From Allorhizobium paknamense (lineage in GTDB: Bacteria > Pseudomonadota > Alphaproteobacteria > Rhizobiales > Rhizobiaceae), in assembly GCF_030815125.1 (NCBI RefSeq), contig NZ_JAUSWH010000003.1, positions 186,001-250,000 of the forward strand: a DNA stretch of 64,000 nucleotides, given 5' to 3'. The notes below the pieces were generated by a model. That model searched no databases, was not told the DNA's origin, and saw only the letters and a program-made list of their open reading frames with translations. The position numbers and the translations under genes are program-made. Position 1 is the stretch's first letter; every line of letters starts with the position of its first letter. Of the stretch, positions 25,780 to 34,867 are shown piece after piece.

Positions 25780-26773
25780 ATAGGATATTGGCCCGCCGCA
25801 GCACCAGCCAGGCCAGCAGGATCGATCCCAGCATCAGCCCCGTCGCATAGATCCAGCCTTCCGGCCCGGTGGTAAAGGGCAGGTGCGAGGTGTTCATGCC
25901 GAAAAAGCCGGTGACCAGCGATGGCGGCAGCAGGAAGGCGGTCATCAGCGACAGCACGTAGAGATGCCGGTTGGTTTCCGAGGTCTGCTTGGAATCGATC
26001 TCTTCATGCAGCAGCCGGGCGCGCTCATGCAGGGCATAGACGTCATGATCGGCGGATTCCAGCCGGTTGATCAACCGGAAGGCGACATCCTCGAAGCCCG
26101 AGGGCATTTCATCGTCATCCACGGCAGCGGCGCGGCGCATCAGGCTCAGCATGCCGCGCAGGTGCCGGTGGAGCCGCACGATCACCCGCCGCACGGGTGC
26201 CAGCCGGGTGCGCTCATCACGCATATCCTCCCCATAGACCACATCTTCGATGCGGTTGATCTCATCGGTCAGCTCCAGCACAAGCTGGATGATGCCGCGC
26301 TGGAATTCCGCCACCAGCACCTCATAGACCTGCATGGGAGAGGCGAATTTCGCCGGGTTCTTTTCGATGGCGCCGCGCAGCAGGTCCACGGAGCGGATCG
26401 GCTGTACGCGGGTGGTGATAATGAAGCGATCCGAAAGCGCAAAATGCAGCCAGCCGAAATCCCGCGTCGTGCTGTCGAATTCGCGCTGGAAATCCACCAG
26501 CGTGCCGAAGATCAGCTGCTCATCCACAGAGAGAGCGGCGTGATGCTCATGATTGAGCAGTGCTGCGCGGGCGGCCTCCGTCAGTCCCGGAAACTGTTCC
26601 ACGAAACCCGGCACCCGAATATCCGCCAGATTGAGATGCAGCCACAGAAATCCCTCCTGCGGCAAAAGCGTGTCCGCCGGCTGGCTGGTGGGCAGCCGGG
26701 TGGCCACGCCTTTTGCCGCGTCGATATGATAGGCCCAGACGAGACCGGGAATGGCAGGGGCTTCCGTCAGCAT
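25778..26773 (-). CDS. CorA/ZntB family divalent-cation transporter
   Basis: The 331-residue protein has a large cytoplasmic alpha/beta N-terminal domain and a long helical stalk (RVIVRLHRHLRGMLSLMRR). Two C-terminal membrane helices have the hallmark GMN between them (FLLPPSLVTGFFGMNTSHLPF, residues about 285-305). The GMN loop forms the pore entry in CorA proteins. The sequence looks closer to ZntB than to magnesium CorA, so zinc or another divalent ion is a plausible cargo. It stands alone, with a class A repeat just upstream. Confidence 0.88.
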   Translation of the reverse strand: MLTEAPAIPGLVWAYHIDAAKGVATRLPTSQPADTLLPQEGFLWLHLNLADIRVPGFVEQFPGLTEAARAALLNHEHHAALSVDEQLIFGTLVDFQREFDSTTRDFGWLHFALSDRFIITTRVQPIRSVDLLRGAIEKNPAKFASPMQVYEVLVAEFQRGIIQLVLELTDEINRIEDVVYGEDMRDERTRLAPVRRVIVRLHRHLRGMLSLMRRAAAVDDDEMPSGFEDVAFRLINRLESADHDVYALHERARLLHEEIDSKQTSETNRHLYVLSLMTAFLLPPSLVTGFFGMNTSHLPFTTGPEGWIYATGLMLGSILLAWLVLRRANIL

Positions 26774-26794
26774 GGTTCACCAGCTTGAAAATCC

Positions 26795-26897
26795 AGAGCG
26801 TTTCAGTGTTTCACGGAAACATTGAAACGCTCTAACTCTTTGTTCTTACGCATTCCCGGACGGAAAACCGCTACGCACTTTTCCTGGAAATGCTTTA
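26795..26897. repeat. Class A palindromic repeat
   Basis: A hairpin with arms AGAGCGTTTCA and TGAAACGCTCT (26795-26833) is joined to the GCATTCCCGGACGGAAAAC / CGCACTTTTCCTGGAAATGC block. The orientation is opposite to the copy at 23964. Confidence 0.85.
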
Positions 26898-27155
26898 TAG
26901 GCAACTGATCCCGCTTTGCCCTGAGGGCCACTCGTTGCGAGCCTGTCCAAAACCAACAGAAGCGGGATAGCCTAAGCCACCCCGCTTCTGGTTGTGACCG
27001 GCGGGGACGCGCCGGACGACCTTGCTGTAAGCAATGAATGTGACACTATTATCTCTTTGTCCAGCTTGCCCGAGGCGCAATCCCCAAAAGCTCTCGTCTG
27101 TCCAAGGGTTTGGCGGGAAAGGCCTGCGGATTTCAACCGGCAGGCGGACGGATTT
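26898..27155. other. Intergenic stretch without recognisable gene
   Basis: No credible coding frame is seen. A CCCGCTT/AAGCGGG inverted pair occurs near 26911 and 26960. The segment is probably promoter space for the acyl-CoA dehydrogenase operon. Confidence 0.4.
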
Positions 27156-27179
27156 ATTGACGCTTACGTAAAAATCAAT
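27156..27179. promoter_or_regulatory. LiuR-like operator upstream of the acyl-CoA dehydrogenase operon
   Basis: This is an imperfect 24-bp palindrome with core TTACGTAA (27164-27171) and outer ATTGA/TCAAT; nine of twelve positions pair. The pattern agrees with the recalled LiuR motif of proteobacterial branched-chain amino-acid and fatty-acid genes. It lies 95 bp before the start codon of the dehydrogenase. Confidence 0.5.
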
Positions 27180-27273
27180 TAGCCATGAGAACGAAGAGTG
27201 AGGCGGCGCAGAACGGATTTGCCTGAAGGCTCCTATGCGCCGTTCTGACGAAGACATGCGGAGGAGGACTGCC

Positions 27274-29043
27274 ATGTACAAGGCCCCGGTCGAGGAGATC
27301 GCCTTTACCCTGAAACACGTCGCCGGGCTCGGTCCGGCCCTTTCGGAAGGACGTTTCGGCGATCTTTCGGAGGATCTGGTGGATGCCATTCTGGAAGAGG
27401 CAGGGCGTTTCGCGGCTGAGGAAATGGTGCCGCTGGGCGAGGCGGGGGACCGGCAGGGCGCAAAGCTTGGCGAAGGCGGCGTGGTGCTGCCCACGGGCTG
27501 GGCCGATCTCTACCGCCGCTGGGCCGAAGGCGGCTGGAACGGTCTGGCGCTCGATGCCGAATATGGCGGCCAGGGCCTGCCGCAGATGCTGAATGTTGCG
27601 GCGCTGGAAATGTGGAATGGCGGCTCCATGAGCTTCACCCTCGGCCCGGTGCTGACCATGGGCGCGGCGGAAGCGTTGCATGCCCACGGGGCGGCGGCGC
27701 TGAAGGAGCGTTTCCTGCCGAAAATGGTCTCCGGTGAGTGGATGGCCACGATGAACCTCACCGAGCCTGCGGCGGGCTCCGATCTCGGCGGTCTGCGCAC
27801 CCGCGCCGATCGGCGCGATGACGGCAGCTACCGGATTTTCGGCCAGAAGATCTACATCACCTGGGGCGATCATGACGCCACCGACAACATCGTCCATCTG
27901 GTTCTGGCGCGCCTGCCGGATGCACCGGCAGGTTCGCGCGGCATCTCGCTGTTCCTGGTGCCGAAATTCCTGGTGAAGGAAGACGGTTCGCTGGGTGCGC
28001 GCAACGATCTGCACTGCCATTCGCTGGAGCACAAGCTTGGCATTCACGGGTCGCCCACCTGCACGATGATCTATGGCGACGGCAAGTTCGGCGATGAACC
28101 GGGGGCCATCGGCTACCTGATCGGCGAGGAAAACAAGGGCCTCGCCTGCATGTTCACCATGATGAACAATGCGCGTCTGGCGGTCGGCATGCAGGGTGTG
28201 GCCATTGCCGAAGCCGCGACCCAGAAGGCCCTGGCCTATGCCAGGGAGCGCCGCCAGGGCAAGGCCCCCGGCTGGACGGAGGCGGGCATGAGCCCGATCA
28301 TCGAGCATCCCGATGTCGCCCGCATGCTGGTGACGATGAAGGCGCTGACGCAAGGGTCGCGCGCCATCTGCTATGCCTGCGCTCATGCCATCGATATGAG
28401 CCACCATCTCGAAGGCGCCGAGGCCCGGCATTTTGCCGAGCGCGCAGCACTCCTCACCCCCATCGCCAAGAGCTTCTCCACCGATATCGGTGTCGAGGTT
28501 GCCTCGCTCGGCATTCAGGTGCATGGCGGCATGGGCTTTATCGAGGAGACGGGGGCCGCCCGCCTGCTGCGGGATATTCGCATCGCGCCGATCTATGAAG
28601 GCACCAACGGTATTCAGGCCATCGACCTCGTCACCCGCAAGCTGCCGCAATCGGGCGGCGATCATGTGCGCGGCTTTATCGAGGAGTTGAAGGCGGTGGC
28701 CGTGGCGGTGGATGCCTCCAACCGCCCCGGTTTCGGGGAAACCGCCACCCGCCTGCTCGGCGCCATCAAGGATCTGCAGGAGGCCACGGAATGGCTGCTG
28801 TCGAAGCTCGGCGAAGGCGCGCTGGCCGAGGCGCTGTCTGGTGCCACACCCTATCAGCGGCTGTTTGGCCTGACGCTCACCGGCGCTTATCTCGCTAAGG
28901 GCGCGCTCGCCGATGGCGATGACCGGCGCGAGGCCCTGACCCGCTTTGCTGCCGAAAACCTGCTGGCGGAAACGGCAGCTCTTAAATCCACGGTCACCGG
29001 CGGTGCGGCAAGCCTTGCCGCCGCCCGCGCCGTGCTGGCGTGA
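27274..29043 (+). CDS. Acyl-CoA dehydrogenase, long (DmdC-like) type
   Basis: The ATG at 27274 has a strong GGAGGAGG ribosome site and gives 589 residues. That is longer than classic acyl-CoA dehydrogenases (about 380) and typical of the group including DmdC and some FadE-like enzymes. Core motifs are WMATMNLTEPAAGSDLGGL (flavin/substrate binding), NARLAVGMQGVAIAEAA and the YEGTNGIQAIDLVTRKL segment, which carries the catalytic glutamate. A C-terminal extension follows. It introduces the alpha-beta double bond in an acyl-CoA; chain specificity cannot be read. The enoyl-CoA hydratase gene follows after 10 bp. Confidence 0.9.
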   Translation: MYKAPVEEIAFTLKHVAGLGPALSEGRFGDLSEDLVDAILEEAGRFAAEEMVPLGEAGDRQGAKLGEGGVVLPTGWADLYRRWAEGGWNGLALDAEYGGQGLPQMLNVAALEMWNGGSMSFTLGPVLTMGAAEALHAHGAAALKERFLPKMVSGEWMATMNLTEPAAGSDLGGLRTRADRRDDGSYRIFGQKIYITWGDHDATDNIVHLVLARLPDAPAGSRGISLFLVPKFLVKEDGSLGARNDLHCHSLEHKLGIHGSPTCTMIYGDGKFGDEPGAIGYLIGEENKGLACMFTMMNNARLAVGMQGVAIAEAATQKALAYARERRQGKAPGWTEAGMSPIIEHPDVARMLVTMKALTQGSRAICYACAHAIDMSHHLEGAEARHFAERAALLTPIAKSFSTDIGVEVASLGIQVHGGMGFIEETGAARLLRDIRIAPIYEGTNGIQAIDLVTRKLPQSGGDHVRGFIEELKAVAVAVDASNRPGFGETATRLLGAIKDLQEATEWLLSKLGEGALAEALSGATPYQRLFGLTLTGAYLAKGALADGDDRREALTRFAAENLLAETAALKSTVTGGAASLAAARAVLA

Positions 29044-29053
29044 GGTGGCCGGC

Positions 29054-29812
29054 ATGAGCGACACCATCCTGATCGAGCGCCCGGACAACCACCCGGGCGT
29101 GCTTGTCATTCGCTTCAACCGGCCGGACAAGAAAAACGCCATTACGGCTGCCATGTATTACCGTATGACGGCGGCGCTGAACGAGGCCAATGACGATGAC
29201 AGCCTCCGCGCCGTGGCTTTTCTCGGCACGGAAGGCTGTTTTTCCGCTGGTAACGACATGGCGGATTTCATCGCCTACGCCACCTCCGGCAGCCGCGAGG
29301 AGCCTGCGGCCTTTGCCTTTCTCAAGGCGCTGGCGGGGTCAAGCAAGCCCCTCGTGTCGGGGGTCGATGGTCTCGCCATCGGCATCGGCACGACGCTTCA
29401 CATGCATTGCGATCTGACGGTCGCTTCCTCCCGCAGCCTGTTCAAGACGCCCTTTGTGGATCTGGCGCTGGTGCCGGAGGCAGGCTCCAGCCTGCTTGCC
29501 CCGAAGATCATGGGGCACCAGCGGGCCTTTGCCCTGCTGGCGCTCGGCGAAGGCTTTTCCGCCGAAGAAGCCCATGCCGCCGGGCTGATCTGGAAGGTGG
29601 TTGAGCCTGATGCGGTGGAGGCCGAAACGCTGACGCTTGCCTCCCGCCTTGCGCAGAAGCCGCCGCAGGCGCTTGCCATTTCCCGCAGCCTGATCGGTGG
29701 TGATCGGGCGGAATTGATGGCCAGAATGGAAGAAGAAGTTCGCCATTTCGCCGATCGGCTGAAAAGCGCCGAGGCGCTTGCGGCCTTTCAGGCCTTTATG
29801 GCGAGGCGTTAG
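29054..29812 (+). CDS. Enoyl-CoA hydratase/isomerase family protein
   Basis: The product has 252 residues and a crotonase fold. The substrate pocket motifs are RPDKKNAITAAMYYRM, an oxyanion loop FSAGNDMADFI, and VDGLAIGIGTTLHMHCDL. At the position of the first catalytic glutamate of hydratases there is no clear match, while PEAGSSLLAPKIMG carries a later acidic residue. An isomerase or another crotonase reaction is therefore possible. It directly follows the acyl-CoA dehydrogenase gene, with which it should act in beta-oxidation. Its stop codon is part of the adjoining repeat cluster. Confidence 0.88.
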   Translation: MSDTILIERPDNHPGVLVIRFNRPDKKNAITAAMYYRMTAALNEANDDDSLRAVAFLGTEGCFSAGNDMADFIAYATSGSREEPAAFAFLKALAGSSKPLVSGVDGLAIGIGTTLHMHCDLTVASSRSLFKTPFVDLALVPEAGSSLLAPKIMGHQRAFALLALGEGFSAEEAHAAGLIWKVVEPDAVEAETLTLASRLAQKPPQALAISRSLIGGDRAELMARMEEEVRHFADRLKSAEALAAFQAFMARR

Positions 29813-29866
29813 AGCGCTTTTCGATCTGATTGAATCAGATCGGCGCTCTAACTTTTTATTTTTGGA
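29811..29866. repeat. Class A related hairpin repeat
   Basis: An inverted repeat has arms AGAGCGC...CGATCTGATT and AATCAGATCG...GCGCTCT, followed by a T-rich tail. It could also serve as the operon terminator. Confidence 0.7.
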
Positions 29867-29970
29867 GCATAATTTTATCGATCCTCGTTTCACTCCGGTC
29901 GAATTATGCAGCAGATATAAAGCGCTACAGCGAACCTTTGTGCGCCATATATGGCGCACGGCGCTGTAGA
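29867..29970. repeat. Class B two-hairpin element, copy 2
   Basis: The left ends ATAATT and AATTAT pair and the shared block ATTATGCAGCAGAT follows. The right hairpin has CTACAGCG/CGCTGTAG outer arms and a perfect GTGCGCCAT/ATGGCGCAC inner stem. The left loop differs from the copies at 24969 and 61132. Confidence 0.8.
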
Positions 29971-30066
29971 GGGCATGGCCTGACGGCTCTTTTAACGGAG
30001 AAACGCAAAATGCCTTTCCAAGCCACTGCCCGGTGGGTTACACGTTGAAAATGCTGAATATAAAGC

Positions 30067-30115
30067 GACATTGCCAGGAAAAGCGTCGTGACGATTTTCC
30101 GCCTGGAAATGCTCT
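30067..30115. repeat. Class A palindromic repeat, short copy
   Basis: CATTGCCAGGAAAAGCG and ATTTTCCGCCTGGAAATGC are inverted counterparts of the class A core. Confidence 0.65.
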
Positions 30116-30133
30116 CAATCTGCCGGAGGCCTG

Positions 30134-30436
30134 ATGCGCCAGATCGCTGCTCTTCTATTCACTCTCGCCTCGCTTGCCGCCGCTCTTCCAGCCGCTGCTG
30201 CGCAGCCTGCTGCGGACGGCCTGCTGCAACTGGCCCAGGCCGAGCCCAACACCACCAATCGCAATATTCCCGCGCAGGGGCAGGGTGTACGCCCGGCCCG
30301 CTATGTGTGCGTCATCAAGCCCCCGGCCAGCGACAAGCAAGCCGGGCGCTATAGCTGCCCGGCCCGGGCTGGCCGTGTCGGCGAAAGCTGCCGCTGCCAG
30401 AATGCTGTCGGTAGCGGGCGATTGGTGCAGTATTAG
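30134..30436 (+). CDS. Small secreted cysteine-containing protein, unknown function
   Basis: The 100-residue product begins with a signal peptide (MRQIAALLFTLASLAAALPA, cleavage near AAA-QP) and follows a good CGGAGG ribosome site. The mature part has a glutamine/asparagine-rich linker and then YVCVIKPPASDKQAGRYSCP and GRVGESCRCQN, so four cysteines could form two disulfides in the periplasm. I do not recognise a family. It is flanked by class A repeats on both sides and stands alone. Confidence 0.7.
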   Translation: MRQIAALLFTLASLAAALPAAAAQPAADGLLQLAQAEPNTTNRNIPAQGQGVRPARYVCVIKPPASDKQAGRYSCPARAGRVGESCRCQNAVGSGRLVQY

Positions 30437-30546
30437 AGCATTGTCCCGAGAAAAGTGGGAACCGGTTTTCCGTCCGGAAATGCGTAAAAACAAAGAGTTA
30501 GAGCGTTTCAATGTTTCCGTGAAAGAATGAAACGCTCCAGAGCGCT
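30433..30546. repeat. Class A palindromic repeat, full-length copy
   Basis: It reads GAGCATTGTCCCGAGAAAAG, then GGAACCGGTTTTCC, GTCCGGAAATGCG, an A-rich linker and an AGAGCGTTTCA...TGAAACGCTC hairpin. It abuts the 3' end of rlmD. Confidence 0.85.
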
Positions 30547-30552
30547 CCGATC

Positions 30553-31809
30553 TCACCCCTTGCTCAGCGTCGCAACGATCTCCACATGCGGTGACCAGAG
30601 AAACTGGTCGATCGGCGTGATGGAGGTGATGCGGTAGCCACCGGCGGTGAGGATGGTGAGGTCCCGGGCCAGCGTCAGGGCATTGCAACTCACCGCGATG
30701 ATGGTCTTCACATCGGATTTTGCCAGTTCATGGCATTGCGCTTCAGCGCCTGCACGAGGCGGATCGAAGACCACGGCATCCAGCCCCTTCAGTTCGAAGG
30801 CCATCAGCGGACGGCGGAAGAGGTCGCGCCGTTCGGCCTTGACCGGCTTCAGCCCCTGCGTGGCCCGGGCGGCGGCATCCAGCGCCTTGATGGCCTTTTC
30901 ATCGGACTCGACCGCCAGAACCTGCGCCTTGCGGGCAATTCTGAGCGCGAAGGTGCCGATCCCGGCAAACAGGTCAGCCACTTTCTTCGCCTTGCCGAGA
31001 TGCGCAATAACCAGATCGGCCATGGCCTCTTCCGCTTCGCGGGTGGCCTGGGTGAAGGCGCCCGGCGGCGGCGAGACCATGGCGCCTGCAAAGTCCAGCA
31101 GCGGCTTCTGCGGCTCGATGACGATTTCACCATTGACGGAGACGCGGGCAATGCCCCTGAGCTTCAGCGTGGTTTCCGACAGCACCCGCCGCTCGCGCTC
31201 CTTCAGGCCGCCGCGCACGCCGTCGAAGGAGACATCCAGCCCGGTGACGGTTTCAATCACCGTCATGCGAAAAGCATCCGAACCGCCCGCCAAGGCCGAA
31301 CACAGCGCTTTCAGCGCGGGAAACCGCGCCAGAATGCTTGCCGTGGTGATGGGACAGTCTTCGATGGGCACCACCTGATGCGTGCCCGGCTGATTGAAGC
31401 CGAACACCAGCCCTTTTTCGCGGTTGCGCACGGTATAGACCAGCCGCCGCCGCTGCCCGGGCTCTGCTTCCACAAGCGCCCCCACCGGAACATCGAGCCC
31501 GCGCGCTTTCAGCGCAGCAATCACAAGCCCGCGCTTATAGGCATTATAGGCCGTCTTTTCCATGTGTTGCAGCGCGCAGCCGCCACAGGTGCCGCCGACG
31601 CCATCCGGCCCGAAATGGCGGCAGGGCGGCTCCACCCGCTCGGGCGCCGCCGCGGCGATGGACATGATCGTGCCCTGATTGCCGACTTTCGCGATGGCAA
31701 GCGTCTCGCCGGGCAGCGAGAAAGGCACATAGATCGGTCCGTCAGGCCCGTTGGCGATGCCATCGCCTTCGGCGCCGAGACTGTGAATGGTAACGGTTTG
31801 CGTGCTCAT
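30553..31809 (-). CDS. rlmD: 23S rRNA (uracil-C5)-methyltransferase, RlmD/RumA family
   Basis: From the ATG at 31809 the product has 418 residues. It has an N-terminal TRAM-like region (IHSLGAEGDGIA), an iron-sulfur cysteine set (CRHFGPDG...GTCGGCALQHM) and a methyltransferase domain with VADLFAGIGTFALRIA. DPPRAGAEAQC and the nucleophile motif VSCNALTLARDL complete the family signature. It methylates a uridine in 23S rRNA; the exact position (1939-type) is inferred. Its ATG overlaps the tlyA stop by four bases, so the two form an operon. Confidence 0.9.
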   Translation of the reverse strand: MSTQTVTIHSLGAEGDGIANGPDGPIYVPFSLPGETLAIAKVGNQGTIMSIAAAAPERVEPPCRHFGPDGVGGTCGGCALQHMEKTAYNAYKRGLVIAALKARGLDVPVGALVEAEPGQRRRLVYTVRNREKGLVFGFNQPGTHQVVPIEDCPITTASILARFPALKALCSALAGGSDAFRMTVIETVTGLDVSFDGVRGGLKERERRVLSETTLKLRGIARVSVNGEIVIEPQKPLLDFAGAMVSPPPGAFTQATREAEEAMADLVIAHLGKAKKVADLFAGIGTFALRIARKAQVLAVESDEKAIKALDAAARATQGLKPVKAERRDLFRRPLMAFELKGLDAVVFDPPRAGAEAQCHELAKSDVKTIIAVSCNALTLARDLTILTAGGYRITSITPIDQFLWSPHVEIVATLSKG

Positions 31810-32564
31810 TTTTGTTCTCCGGGCTTCACGCCCGCCAGCAGGAATTCGTGATTGCCATCGCCACCGGCAATGGGTGAGGGGGTGAGGCCAAGGCTTTGCC
31901 AGCCCATCTCCGCCACCAGCCATCTCTCCAGATCGGCGGCAATAGCGGGCGCGGTCTCCGGTTCCTTCAAGAGGCCCGCCTTGCTGATGGCGTCGCGCCC
32001 GGCCTCGAATTGTGGCTTCACCAGCAGAAGACAGTGGGTTCCGGGCTCAGCCAGGGTCAGGGCGGGCGCCAGCGCCAGCTTCAGCGAAATGAAGGAGACA
32101 TCCGACACCAGAAACCGGAAGGGTCGATTGCCGATATCCTCCATGGTCAGAAAGCGGGCGTTCAATCCCTCGATATTGGTGACGCGCGGATCGGCGGCAA
32201 TCGCTTCGTGCATCTGTCCATGGCCGACATCCACGGCCATGACATGCGCGGCCCCGCGCTCCAGCAGCACCTGGGTAAAGCCGCCGGTGGAGGCGCCGAC
32301 ATCCAGACAGGTGAGGCCTTTCGGGTCGAGCTTGAAGTGCTCCAGCCCCGCCTTGAGCTTCAGGGCTGCGCGCGACACGTAATCACGGGCAGGGTCGTCG
32401 ATCTCGATCCGCGCCGTGGAACTGACGATCTGTCCGGGCTTGGTCACCACCTTGCCATCCACGCAAATGGCGCCGCGCTCCACGGCGTCGCGGGCCCGCG
32501 AGCGGCTGGAAAACAGGTTCAATGTGACCAGCAACTGGTCAAGACGTTGGGAAGGCGCGTTCAT
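31806..32564 (-). CDS. tlyA: TlyA family rRNA 2'-O-methyltransferase
   Basis: The 252-residue product has an N-terminal S4 RNA-binding domain (RLDQLLVTLNLFSSRSRARDAVERGAI region). A FtsJ-like methyltransferase domain with CLDVGASTGGFTQVLLERGA follows. TlyA enzymes methylate cytidine ribose in 16S and 23S rRNA and are historically called haemolysin A. It is the first gene of a two-gene operon with rlmD. In many rhizobia these genes follow dxs; here dxs lies 11.6 kb away. Confidence 0.93.
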   Translation of the reverse strand: MNAPSQRLDQLLVTLNLFSSRSRARDAVERGAICVDGKVVTKPGQIVSSTARIEIDDPARDYVSRAALKLKAGLEHFKLDPKGLTCLDVGASTGGFTQVLLERGAAHVMAVDVGHGQMHEAIAADPRVTNIEGLNARFLTMEDIGNRPFRFLVSDVSFISLKLALAPALTLAEPGTHCLLLVKPQFEAGRDAISKAGLLKEPETAPAIAADLERWLVAEMGWQSLGLTPSPIAGGDGNHEFLLAGVKPGEQK

Positions 32565-32988
32565 GCCCCGTCAATGGCCGGTTCGGCGCGCGCATGCAAG
32601 CCCATCCTTTTCCCGGATTGGACCGAATGCAATCTTTTGTTGAGTTTAATAATATGAATTTAACCAGGGATAAAGGCTGTCGCGACAAAGATCTGTTGAG
32701 AGGAGCCCCACAAAAAGCCCGGATTTTCAGTGGGCGGCTTCGTGTCTATATGCATGCTTCAATATAAGCAATTGATCAAAAGTAATGGTGGTTTCATTTG
32801 GTGCAAGTGAGCGTAACGCCTTCGCTTATCCGTCGATGGCGCATTTTGGGCGGCAAAAATTGCCCCAAAAAAAGACGGGTTTATGCTATTTGACCGAAAC
32901 CATTCATTAATGTCACATACTTTAGATTGTTCGAATAGGTATTTAACGAGGCAGTGAGCGCCCCTGCTGCCGTAAAGGAACTGTGATT
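32565..32988. other. 424-bp intergenic region upstream of chemoreceptor 1
   Basis: No coding frame with a plausible start is visible. The region is AT-richer than its surroundings. It contains a hairpin TTTTGGGCGGCAA/TTGCCCCAAAA at about 32847-32873 that lacks a T tail on either strand in the right place. Promoters for tlyA (left) and the chemoreceptor (right) should lie here, but none could be fixed. Confidence 0.5.
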
Positions 32989-34809
32989 ATGAAACGACCG
33001 ACGATCAAAGTAGCGCTCATTGCCTTGCTTGTTGTTCTGGGCACGGCTGTGGGTGGATTATCCTTCACCGCTCTGAGCAGTATTTCCAAGATCACGGGAA
33101 AAGCCAGCGAGGTCAGTGATTACTGGATCAAGCAATTGCTGATCGCCCGCGACATCAAGGGCAACTTCGCCGATTTGCGGCTGGTATATGCCCGTTATAC
33201 CATGGCGATGACGCCGCAAGAGTTTGCCGATGAAGATGCTGCTATCGTCAAAGTCAATGCCGCCCTGGACAAGTCGGTGGCCGATTATGAAAGCGGGATC
33301 CGCACGGCGCTCGGCAGGCAGTTGATGGACAAGATCAAGCCGTTGCTGGCCGACTACCGCGCCGCGACGCCGCCTTATGTGCAATTGCAGCGCGACAGCA
33401 AGGACGCTGAAGGTGCGGCCTATTTCAAAGGCGTGCTGAAGCCCAAGGCCGATGCCGTGAATGCGGCCATCGCCGAGCTTGTGCAAGCCGTCGTCACCCG
33501 GACCGAAGAAGCCGCCGATGATGCCGAAGCCACGGCGGGCAGTGCCATGGTCATCACCTCCATTCTGTCCACCGTTGCAATGGCCATTGTTCTCTTCGGC
33601 ATCGCTTTTGCTATCCGCGGCATTGCGACCCCGATCCGCCGGATTGCGTCCGCCATGAACGTGCTGGCGAAGGGCGATCTGGAATCGGCCATTCCCTACA
33701 GCCAGCGCGCCGATGAAATCGGCGAAATGGCGGTGGCCGTGGAAGTCTTCCGCAAGGCCGGGCTGGAGAACCGCCGCCTGACCGCCGAAACCGAGGGGGC
33801 GCGCATCGAGCGCGAGAAAATGGAAGAAGCTGCCCGCCAGCGCGCGGTCGAAGATGCCGAAAAGCTGCGTTTCGCCACCGATACCCTCGGCGATGGGTTG
33901 AAGCGTCTGGCCGCAGGTGATCTGTCTTTCCAGATCAGCCATCCTTTCGCCCAGGAATATGACAGCCTGCGCATCGACTTCAATGCCTCGGTCCAACAGC
34001 TTGGTTCGGTCATCAGCTCGGTCCTGCATGCGGTGGACAGCATGGAAAGCGGCACGCGGGAAATTTCCAGTGGCGCCAACGATCTCTCCCGCCGCACCGA
34101 ACAGCAGGCCGCCTCGCTGGAGGAAACCGCAGCCGCCCTGGATGAAATCACCGTCAACGTTTCCAATGCCTCCAAGCGCACCGAAGAGGCCCGCAATGTG
34201 GCAAAACTGGCCAATCAGGAAGCCGTCAAATCCTCCGAGGTCGTCTCCCATGCCGAGGACGCGATGCGCCGGATCGAGGAAAGCTCGCAGCAGATTTCCA
34301 ACATCATCGGTGTGATCGACGAGATTGCCTTCCAGACCAACCTTCTGGCGCTCAATGCCGGTGTTGAAGCGGCACGCGCCGGGGAAGCGGGCAAGGGCTT
34401 CGCGGTTGTTGCCCAGGAAGTGCGCGAGCTGGCGCAGCGTTCGGCGCAGGCCGCGCGTGAGATCAAGGGCCTCATCCAGAACTCGTCTTCGGAAGTGGAT
34501 AGTGGCGTGCAGCTGGTGCGCGATACCGGGGTGGCGCTGAAGGCCATCGGTCAGCATGTCGTCCAGATCAACGCGCTGATGGATGCCATCGCCACCTCCG
34601 CCCGCGAACAGTCCGTCGGTCTCTCGGAGGTCAACACAGCCGTCAACCAGATGGACCAGACCACCCAGCAGAACGCCGCCATGGTCGAGCAATCCACCGC
34701 CGCCTCGGCATCGCTGGCCAGCGAGGCCAACAAGCTGAAGGAGTTGATCAGCCGCTTCCAGGTGCCTGCTGCCGGTCAGGCGGCAGGCGGATATCGCAAG
34801 GCGGCATGA
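32989..34809 (+). CDS. Methyl-accepting chemotaxis protein with 4HB-type input domain
   Basis: The ATG at 32989 has AAAGGAA eight bases upstream and gives 606 residues. Membrane helices lie at about 5-30 and 184-210, enclosing a helical periplasmic domain of the four-helix-bundle type. A HAMP region covers about 208-262, followed by a second HAMP-like stretch near 290-340. The signalling domain has the tip [20 protein letters not shown] at about 445-465. The C-terminus lacks a CheR-binding pentapeptide. A factor-independent terminator follows, and a second chemoreceptor gene lies 342 bp downstream. Confidence 0.93.
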   Translation: MKRPTIKVALIALLVVLGTAVGGLSFTALSSISKITGKASEVSDYWIKQLLIARDIKGNFADLRLVYARYTMAMTPQEFADEDAAIVKVNAALDKSVADYESGIRTALGRQLMDKIKPLLADYRAATPPYVQLQRDSKDAEGAAYFKGVLKPKADAVNAAIAELVQAVVTRTEEAADDAEATAGSAMVITSILSTVAMAIVLFGIAFAIRGIATPIRRIASAMNVLAKGDLESAIPYSQRADEIGEMAVAVEVFRKAGLENRRLTAETEGARIEREKMEEAARQRAVEDAEKLRFATDTLGDGLKRLAAGDLSFQISHPFAQEYDSLRIDFNASVQQLGSVISSVLHAVDSMESGTREISSGANDLSRRTEQQAASLEETAAALDEITVNVSNASKRTEEARNVAKLANQEAVKSSEVVSHAEDAMRRIEESSQQISNIIGVIDEIAFQTNLLALNAGVEAARAGEAGKGFAVVAQEVRELAQRSAQAAREIKGLIQNSSSEVDSGVQLVRDTGVALKAIGQHVVQINALMDAIATSAREQSVGLSEVNTAVNQMDQTTQQNAAMVEQSTAASASLASEANKLKELISRFQVPAAGQAAGGYRKAA

Positions 34810-34841
34810 GCCTGAAGGCTATCTATTTGACAAAAGACAAT

Positions 34842-34867
34842 AAACCGGCCGGAAACGGCCGGTTTTT
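34842..34867 (+). terminator. Terminator of chemoreceptor 1
   Basis: Arms AAACCGGCC (34842-34850) and GGCCGGTTT (34857-34865) with loop GGAAAC are followed by T residues. Confidence 0.85.

Noticed and set aside
32847..32873. Terminator on either strand in the tlyA/chemoreceptor gap
   Set aside because: The hairpin is followed by an A run on the plus strand and preceded, not followed, by T on the minus strand, and no gene ends there.
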